Shown in pieces: positions 56,173 to 64,000 of a stretch of DNA of 64,000 bases. The notes below the pieces were generated by a model. That model saw only the letters and a list, made by a program, of their open reading frames with translations. It did no database searches and was not told the DNA's origin. The DNA is from Nepenthes gracilis (taxonomy: Eukaryota > Streptophyta > Magnoliopsida > Caryophyllales > Nepenthaceae): assembly GCA_033239525.1 (NCBI GenBank), contig BSYO01000038.1:4479556-4543555 (forward strand). The letters are read 5' to 3'. Position 1 is the stretch's first letter. Each line of letters begins with the position of its first letter. The position numbers and the translations under genes are program-made.

Positions 56173-58180
56173 GCCATCTCACAATTGAAGAATGCGGAAG
56201 GAGAAAATCTAACTAAGTAGTGTGATTTCCATCAATCTCTGGGACACACCACAGAGGATTTCAAGATGCTCTAGTGGGATATTGAGGAGTTCATCTAGAT
56301 GGGCCATCTCACCAAGTTCGTCAAGAACCCTGGGTAGAGTTCTAGCACCTCAGGCGAGAAAGGACCTGGTCTATCCCAGCCACGAAATCGGGTCAACATG
56401 ATCACGATTCGGCCAACCAAAATCGAAGCAGATCACAAGGAATGGCAAGTCGGAATGAAAGAAGTAGAAGATAGAAGAAAATGTCATTAGTTTTACTATA
56501 GTGACATGAATCATTTAACTTCTCACATGCTGATCCCTTTATTATATCTCGCACTTATTTTAGATGGTACAGGGATTACCAATTGAAATGAGTTTTCATT
56601 GATAATAAAAGTTTTAAGGATTTGCTCTATCTCGATACTTTCTTTAAACTTGGATTAAAAAAGCGACTAAAAACTGTCGAATGGCGTATCAGACCTAGAC
56701 AATAAGCCTGTGGTCGTCAAAGGAATGATACAGTTCGAGGTCACCCAAGGCACGTACCCTAGAACGGTGAGTTATACACTCACCTTCTTGGTCGTCGACT
56801 TGCCCTCCGTATATAATGCTATCTTAGACAGGCCATGCCTAGTAGTGTTCGGAGCCATCACTTCGATACCGTATTTAAAAATAAAGTTTCCAATAACATG
56901 CGGTATTGGTGAAGTATTAGGTGACCAAGTGACTGGGGACATGTTACATGTCCTAGATTGCACCTGCTTGATAGCGGACGGCCTACGGGAAAGCTAGACA
57001 ACCGAGACGAGATTGGGAACTCACTCGCCGAACCACCTGCGTACGAGTGATAGCGCTCTTGAGACAGGCTGGTGTCTTTGCATGGGCACCCGTTGATATG
57101 CTTGGAATCTCACTAGAATAATAGTCCACAAGTTGGGCCTCGATCCCAACCGTAAGCCCATCAAGTAAAAGCGGAGGAACCATTTAGTGGAGAAGCTGCC
57201 GCCATCCGGAAGAAGTAAAAAGCTTACGGACGCGGTTTCATCGAGAGAAGTCGATGCAGTTGTCATCTTAATAAAGAAGAGTAATGGAAAATGGCGGATG
57301 TCGTCGACTTTACAGAGCGTCAACAAAGCCTGTCCAAAAAGGCTTCCCTTTACCTATGATCAACCTCTTGGTGGACTCGATTTGCATATGAGCTACCTAG
57401 TTTTATGGATGCATACTAGGGCTACAATCAGATTCAGATGAGCCCCGAGGATGAGGAGCACACCTCGTTTATGACCGACCAAGGCACCTATTGCTATAGG
57501 GTCATATCTTTTGGTCTAAAGAATGCATGTACCACCTATCAAATGCTCGTAAACAAGATGTTCGAGAAGTAGATCAGCTGCAATATGGAGGTGTACGTCG
57601 ACGATATGCTCGTCAAGAGCAATACCACCAGCGATCATATTCGTGATCTGGCTGAATCTTTCAAGGTACTTTACGCACACCCGATGAAATTAAATCCTTC
57701 AAAATGCGTCTTCGGGGTATCATCAGGGAAGTTCCTGAGTTACATTGTCTCTTAGTGAGGGATCGAACAAAACTCAGAGAAGATCAAAGCCCTCAATGAC
57801 ATGTCTTCGCCCTGAAGTGTCAAGGAAGTCTAAATGCTAATTGGATGACTGGTATCATTGTCCCGCTTCTTGGCAAAATCGGGGGACAAATATCAGCCTT
57901 TCTTTAAGGCTCTGAGGTGGATTAAAGCAAACAGCTTCCAGTAGACTGCAGAGTGCCAGGTAGCCTTTGATAAGCTGAAGCAGTTCTTGGCCAGTCTGCC
58001 GTTACTGATGTCATATAGAGATAGAGAAGAGTTATACCTCTATTTAGTGGTGTTAGAAGTAGCTCTCAGCTCTGTTTTTATTTGTCAGGACTTCAACTCC
58101 CAGCGGCCGGTCTACTATATAAGTAAGACATTGACCAATGTAGAGACACACTACCTGCGCGCTGAGAAGCTGGTTTTGGT
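56173..58180 (+). pseudogene. Inverted gag-PR-RT-RH block of element B
   Basis: The plus strand encodes, in order: gag C-terminus ('FHQSLGHTTEDFKML'-like, about 56215), protease (motif IDNKS where element D has IDNGSS; 'LTFLVVDLPSVYNAILDRPC', 56790), RT ('GYNQIQMSPEDEEHTSF' near 57420, YVDD at 57594-57605) and RNase H ('REELYLYLVVLEVAL', 'RPVYYISKTLTNVETHY', 58020-58170). These domains lie on the minus strand in elements A and D. Left breakpoint about 56172, right about 58180, where minus-strand gag resumes. Broken by several stops. Confidence 0.85.
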
Positions 58181-58349
58181 ACTTTTCACCACGGATTTGT
58201 ATGAGGACGTTGGCCCGTGTATCATTGAGAGGAGTTAGGTTGATCGTCCTGTACTCCTTGCGGTCCACTACTCTGGTCTTGTGCTGCTTCTGGTGGGGAT
58301 TGTCGCCACCATCGTTATTTCTCTTTTCATTAGTCGAGATAGAGCAAGG
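58181..58349 (-). pseudogene. Tat element B gag fragment (normal orientation), to the gap
   Basis: Matches 21741-21906 of element A on the same strand ('cttttcaccacggatttg', 'ttatttctcttttca'). Cut by the N gap. Confidence 0.8.
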
Positions 58350-58449
58350 NNNNNNNNNNNNNNNNNNNNNNNNNNNNNNNNNNNNNNNNNNNNNNNNNNN
58401 NNNNNNNNNNNNNNNNNNNNNNNNNNNNNNNNNNNNNNNNNNNNNNNNN
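58350..58449. other. Assembly gap, 100 N
   Basis: Exactly 100 N, a common placeholder for a gap of unknown size. The sequence right after it starts 'tcgtataaatgtaaagtt', which also occurs at 52918 and continues as the same sequence for more than 5 kb. Confidence 0.99.
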
Positions 58450-59680
58450 TCGTATAAATGTAAAGTTATGAAAAGACTGAAATCTACAAGTAAAAGTACA
58501 AGAATAATTGGAGAAAAATTTGATGAATATGATCTCTTAGATAGAGATATCTCGTGCAAAGAATCTCGCTATAATCTCCCAGATGGAGATATCTCATTAA
58601 AAGAATTTGACAAAACCTCATTTAAAAGAATCTATAACCCTAAAATTAAGATCCGCGTTCATGTTTTGATGGGTAATGTCCCCGTGCATGTCACTAGTGT
58701 GACAAGAAAACTCAAGGAATTATCCCTTGCTTGTTATAGCGGGTGATATTAAGGACATGCCTTAAGATGTTATTGTGATAATCGAAGATAACTCGTTCAT
58801 GGAGTTATATGTGGTTTGCCCTTCCTCAGGGCGTTAACCTAGAGGGTAGTTTTCTGCCTCCGACCTACTTTCGGAGGCACTCTGCACCGATCTCACGAGA
58901 CGGGGATGTCCTATTCCTATTTTTGGCCTTGAATTGTATGGAGTGAATACAATCTATTATCGATTATTCGCTCCATTTGGCTAGTAGGATTCACTAGCTC
59001 GGATCCGCAAAGATGAATAAATATGTTTAAATTATGTCGAAAAGAAAATAAGAATAAGAAAGAAGTGAAATGCATCCCAAGTATGTCTATTCAAGTTTCG
59101 TTTATATCTTTCTTCTGTTTAGTCTTATTATTATTATTCAGTGTTCTGTTGTGATGTACTTGTTGAGCTATTAGCTCACTCTTATTTTTCTTCCTTCCAG
59201 AAGAGATTTGCGAGCTGATACTCGATTACTTAGAGTAAGGCGGGAGATAAGTTAAAGAGATCGGTAAGACTCTGAGGACTTATAGTTTTGTATATGTTTA
59301 ATGTAATAAAATATAAATAGTGGAGTTAGATTAATGTGGTGTGTTATATTGTGGCTTGTTATTATTTTGTTGTTATTGTTATGCTTCTGTAGGTTTATGG
59401 ATCTTGTCCTGCTTCCATATTAATATTAGATGTATTGGATTTTGTTTAGGCCTAGATGACATCTCTCTAAAATCTAACATGATAGTTGAAGTGTGCTGTG
59501 TTGGTACCATAGATGTTATGGCAATGTGGATCCTGTGTTGTAAATATGTTATAGAGTAATTGAGAAATTTGGATATTTATATGTTTATGCAAGTAATTTT
59601 GACAGGTTGTATTTTTGGTATTCATCCAATTGTAGAGGAAACTCTGCCAAAATTTATACTGATTTTATATTTTAATTATT
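58450..59680 (+). mobile_element. Chromovirus-type LTR, 3' part (copy L4)
   Basis: Collinear with 52919-54150. It contains the hairpin GCCTCCGA-cctactt-TCGGAGGC (about 58856-58880) and an open frame on the plus strand to 58743 (about 97 codons after the gap, ending 'LKELSLACYSG') that small indels break in copy B. I do not recognise that frame; it is probably part of the LTR. Confidence 0.6.
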
Positions 59681-59729
59681 TGGTGCATTTGTATTTGATT
59701 CAGTAAGAGCGACTAACGGAAGGTCCTTT

Positions 59730-60500
59730 AAGGATAAGGATCTGTTCTATTACAAGCTAGGCGGCTCAACCCACGCCAATGATGTAGCCGCCATGATGGA
59801 GCCGGCTGATGAGCCGCGAGTTGAGCTGGAGGAGCCAGCTTTAGAGCTGTTTCTTGCGCCTGAGGAGCCAGTTGCCGGAGAGTTTTTTGAAACGGCTGAC
59901 CTCAATGCTCAGTTGACCGAGAAGATTGCTGCTGAGGCTTTAGCAGAAAGTGCTGAGGAGGTTGCCACTCCCAATCCTCCGCCATCAGCCCCAAGGTCGC
60001 GGAGTAGGCAAGTAAGGAGGTAGCAAAAAGTCTGGTTGGTAACTTTTCGGAGCTTCCCTTTCCTTCTTCCTTTGCGGTTGTGGTTTAACTCATTTAATTT
60101 CTAGCAGGAGGCAAAAGTTATGGGTGCAGTGGTTAAGGGACTGCACCAACGGGATCTAGTGATCCAGATCATGAGGAAGAGATTGCCTAGTTTGAGGAGG
60201 AGGTGAACTCGTTAAGGGCCGAGCACCCGGGGAAGAGAAGGCCGCCTTTAGTTGGAATTGTCCGAGTTGAGAGCAAAAATCGTGAGATTGTAAGATGAGA
60301 CTTTCAGGATCGTGGGACATACCGACGAGCTCCCGAGAAACATAGCCTCGTTAGAGAACGAGGCTATCCACTTGCATATACCCTCATGAGGTCTCTGGGC
60401 AAGATGGGCACGGGTTACATGAAGGCATCAACATCGGTTGTCGCATTGTCCATCCGGTGGATCCCAATTTTCCCCTGGGCGTCATTGACCGAAAGTGAAC
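59730..60500 (+). pseudogene. Tat element C antisense ORF, C-terminal part (with intron)
   Basis: 59793-60023 encodes the acidic part and runs into the intron ('RSRQ' then GTAAGGAGG). The predicted intron is about 60010-60106. The remainder matches B but with many CTG/CAG-site changes ('gaactcgttaagg' for 'gaacctgttaagg'). Poly(A) signal at 60648. Confidence 0.6.
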
Positions 60501-61027
60501 CATACTACCCGGTGATACGGGGAGTCTCGTGGATCGGGCCCCCAGTGTGCGGGGCATCTCCCGCTTCTTCTAGGGAGCTCGCTCCTTAGATTTTGTACTC
60601 ATTATCTTTTACCTTTCGATGTAATTTATAATCATAATTTTATCATTAATAAAATAGTTGTTTTACCAACATACTGCGCCCATGACTTCGCTTCATTAGT
60701 CAAGCTTTAGCTATTTGCCCTTTGTATTAGCCAACCTACTTGTGTACCTTGTGCAAGTTTGCCGTTCATCTCGCAACATTAGAGATGTTTGTTGTACTCT
60801 CGTATAGACTTAAGTCCTTAATGAGATATCGTGGTGAATCCCGAAGGCGTATCAATCCGATCGTGATTTGGGGCTTGAGTGGCGCCGCCCATGTTTGATT
60901 TTAGGTGGCTAGCTTTGGATAGAGCACTTGCTCCTAGGATGTTGACCGTCAGAAATCGACAATGCTAACTCCCGCTGGAGGAGGTCGTCACACGTGCCGC
61001 TTTAAGCCCCGTGAGGTTGAGTTAGAC

Positions 61028-61215
61028 CATGAACGCCCACTTGATGATCTAGGCTAAATTCGACGCTCATGAGCCGCCCGAATGAGTAGAGTTTAATTCA
61101 CCGCTTATAGGCCACTTAGATGATCGGTGGTTTAAGTCGACCCTCACGAGCCGCCCGGATGATTAGGGTTTAATTCGATCCCTCACGAGCACTTGGATGA
61201 CTAGGATTTAATTAC
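61028..61215 (+). repeat. 39-bp tandem repeat, copy C
   Basis: Same array as 2060-2257 with several single-base losses. Confidence 0.7.
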
Positions 61216-61235
61216 GAACAAGTAAAAATCCGCTC

Positions 61236-61256
61236 GACTTAGGGGCAGTCTAAGTC
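61236..61256. promoter_or_regulatory. Conserved palindrome (copy C)
   Basis: Identical arms and spacer to 2268-2288. Confidence 0.5.
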
Positions 61257-61419
61257 GTTTATTTCGTATAACCTGCAAGCAAGTATTCATATGGAAAAGA
61301 AAAAAAGAGAGAAGATATATATAGTACAATGCAAGTGGAAGAGAACTTTTCTTTTTTTAATGACAATATAATATTACAAGCACGCTTATGCCATATAGAT
61401 GACCTACCTAGGTCTTCAT

Positions 61420-61697
61420 TGGAAGTAGCGCTTTAGGTTGATCGTGTTTCATGTCTCGTGGGACCAACTTGTCATTCGGGGTTCAAGCTTGTATGCTCCA
61501 TTTTGCGAACGGCTGAGACTAGAAACGGGCCTTCCTAATGAGGAGAAGGCTTGTTTCTGGGCTGGTGGTATTCTCATAACCTTTATGCTTTGCAAGACCA
61601 AGTCCCCAATTTTAAATTGTCGCGCTTTCACTTTATTTTTGTAATAGTGGGTGACTCGTTCTTCGGTAGGCCGTAGTTCGCATCTTGGCGCCACGAG
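61420..61697 (-). pseudogene. Tat element C integrase C-terminal domain
   Basis: Frame 61694-61449 ('NKVKARQFKIGDLVLQSIKVM', then out of frame). Cut at the same inversion breakpoint as in B. Confidence 0.75.
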
Positions 61698-63728
61698 GCC
61701 ATCTCACCATTGAAGAATGCGGAAGGAGAAAATCTAACTAAGTAGTGTGATTTCCATCAATCTCTCGGGACACACCACGAGGATTTCAAGATGCTCTAGT
61801 GGGATATTGAGGAGTTCATCTAGATGGGCCATCTCACCAAGTTCGTCAAGAACCCTGGGTAGAGTTCTAGCACCTCAGGCGAGAAAGGACCTGGTCTATC
61901 CCAGCCACGAAATCGGGTCAACATGATCACGATTCGGCCAACCAAGATCGAAGCAGATCACAAGGAATGGCAAGTCGGACGAAAGAAGTAGAAGATAGAA
62001 GAAAATGTCATTAGTTTTACTATAGTGACATGAATCATTTAACTTCTCACATGCTGATCCCTTTATTATATCTGCACTTATTTTAGATGGTACCAGGGAT
62101 TACCAATTGAAATGAGTTTTCATTGATAATAAAAGTTTTAAGGATTTGCTCTATCTCGATACTTTCTTTAAACTTGGATTAAAAAAGAAGCAGCTAAAAC
62201 CTGTCGAATGGCGACTGTACAGCCTAGACAATAAGCCTGTGGTCGTCAAAGGAATGATACAGTTCGAGGTCACCCAAGGCACGTACCCTAGAACGGTGAG
62301 TTATACACTCACCTTCTTGGTCGTCGACTTGCCCTCCGTATATAATGCTATCTTAGACAGGCCATGCCTAGTAGTGTTCGGAGCCATCACTTCGATACCG
62401 TATTTAAAAATAAAGTTTCCAATAACATGCGGTATTGGTGAAGTATTAGGTGACCAAGTGACTGGGGACATGTTACATGTCCTAGATTGCACCAAGCAGT
62501 AGCGGACGGCCTACAGGAAAGCTAGACAACCGAGACGAGATTGGGAACTCACTCGCCGAACCACTGCGTAACGAGCTGATAGCGCTCTTGAGACAGAGCG
62601 CTGGTGTCTTTGCATGGGCACCCGTTGATATGCTTGGAATCTCACTAGAATAATAGTCCACAAGTTGGGCCTCGATCCCAACCGTAAGCCCATCAAGTAA
62701 AAGCGGAGGAACCATTTAGTGGAGAAGCTCGTCGCCATCCGGAAAGAAGTAAAGAAGCTTCTGGACGCCGGTTTCATCAGAGAAGTCCAGTACCCGGATT
62801 GTCATCTTAATAAAGAAGAGTAATGGAAAATGGCAGATGTGCGTCGACTTTACCGACGTCAACAAAGCCTGTCCAAAAAAGGCTTCCCTTTACCTATGAT
62901 CAACCTCTTGGTGGACTCGATTTCTGCATATGAGCTACCTAGTTTTATGGATGCATACTAGGGCTACAATCAGATTCAGATGAGCCCCGAGGATGAGGAG
63001 CACACCTCGTTTATGACCGACCAAGGCACCTATTGCTATAGGGTCATATCTTTTGGTCTAAAGAATGCATGTACCACCTATCAAATGCTCGTAAACAAGA
63101 TGTTCGAGAAGTAGATCAGCTGCAATATGGAGGTGTACGTCGACGATATGCTCGTCAAGAGCAATACCACCAGCGATCATATTCGTGATCTGGCTGAATC
63201 TTTCAAGGTACTTTACGCACACCCGATGAAATTAAATCCTTCAAAATGCGTCTTCGGGGTATCATCAGGGAAGTTCCTGAGTTACATTGTCTCTTAGTGA
63301 GGGATCGAACAAAACTCAGAGAAGATCAAAGCCCTCAATGACATGTCTTCGCCCTGAAGTGTCAAGGAAGTCTAAATGCTAATTGGATGACTGGTATCAT
63401 TGTCCCGCTTCTTGGCAAAATCGGGGGACAAATATCAGCCTTTCTTTAAGGCTCTGAGGTGGATTAAAGCAAACAGCTTCCAGTAGACTGCAGAGTGCCA
63501 GGTAGCCTTTGATAAGTCAAGACAGCTTCTTGCCGATCTGCTAATGCGATGTCATATAGAGATAGAGAAGAGTTATACCTCTATTTAGTGGTGTTAGAAG
63601 TAGCTCTCAGCTCTGTTTTTATTTGTCAGGACTTCAACTCCCGGTAGCTCTGGCCGGTCTACTATATAAGTAAGACATTGACCAATGTAGAGACACACTA
63701 CCCGCGCGCTGAGAAGCTGGTTTTGGTA
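61698..63728 (+). pseudogene. Inverted gag-PR-RT-RH block of element C
   Basis: Same content and breakpoints as 56173-58180. The protease segment 62146-62502 is open ('DTFFKLGLKKKQLKPVEW', 'VVVKGMIQFEVTQGTYPRTV', 'VVDLPSVYNAILDRP'). The RT catalytic YVDD at 63136-63147 is intact, but stops occur (for example TAG near 62651 and 62957). It includes the unoccupied target site of the 15.25 kb chromovirus near 62212-62230. Confidence 0.85.
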
Positions 63729-64000
63729 CTTTTCACCACGGATTTGTATGAGGTCGTTGGCCCGTGTATCATTGAGAGGAGTTAGGTTGATCGTCCTGTA
63801 CTCCTTGCGGTCCACTACTCTGGTCTTGTGCTGCTTCTGGTGGGGATTGTCGCCACCATCGTTATTTCTCTTTTCATTGGTCGAGATAGAGCAAGGCTGA
63901 TCGGTCCTCTTAGGACACTTTACCTCATTAGCCTCCTTGGTGGTTGCGTAGGTCTTGGTGATAGACTCAACTTTCTGAAAGTTCTGCGGGTTTTTATTGG
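63729..64000 (-). pseudogene. Tat element C gag fragment, to the window end
   Basis: Minus-strand gag matching 21741-22015 of element A; runs about 110 bp further than B does before its gap. Confidence 0.8.

Overview
This window is plant nuclear DNA, almost certainly from a flowering plant. The evidence is one complete five-exon glutamate receptor-like (GLR) channel gene, dense nested Ty3/gypsy LTR retrotransposons of the Tat and chromovirus lineages, and a small nuclear copy of chloroplast psaA. The species cannot be fixed from the sequence. There are no bacterial features, CRISPR arrays, tRNA genes or rRNA genes. The only host protein gene I can support is the GLR gene.

Layout. (A) 1-26660 is one old Tat element whose gag-pol runs on the minus strand and whose 5' LTR is 25670-26660. 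Chromovirus-type LTRs interrupt it at 1-~705 (in its antisense ORF) and 23006-25470 (in gag). A 15.25 kb chromovirus of structure LTR-int-LTR-int-LTR (5938-21191, target duplication ATACA) interrupts its protease. (Host) 26661-34910 plus 48053-48623 holds the GLR gene (27388-33400, plus strand, predicted 921 aa) and AT-rich flanks; GLR intron 2 carries a relic LTR. (D) 34916-48047 is a younger Tat element with target duplication TAACC. It has all pol domains on the minus strand and a second transcription unit on the plus strand between pol and the 3' LTR. (B) 48624-58349 is the left part of another copy of element A: LTR, W-box-rich tandem repeats, antisense ORF, a chromovirus LTR carrying a psaA fragment, the integrase end, then an inverted gag-PR-RT-RH block. 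A 100-N gap follows (58350-58449). (C) 58450-64000 repeats B from inside the chromovirus LTR onward.

How the parts relate. A, B and C share the same chromovirus LTR in the same antisense ORF with the same broken 3' edge, so they look like copies of one locus made by duplication, not separate insertions. The sequence just right of A's LTR and just left of B's LTR is the same 5-mer (ATATT). This fits a tandem duplication whose unit includes the GLR gene. Many differences between near-identical copies fall at CAG/CTG sites and often break reading frames. I suspect base-calling errors at CHG-methylated repeats, so many 'broken' ORFs may be sequencing artefacts.

The least ordinary biology is the plus-strand unit in the Tat elements. 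It has its own TATA-like boxes, a conserved short intron, a domain resembling the 'putative gypsy-type transposon' family followed by a coiled coil, and (in D) a second, shorter ORF sharing its C-terminal motif. A conserved 7-bp-arm palindrome sits where it converges with pol.
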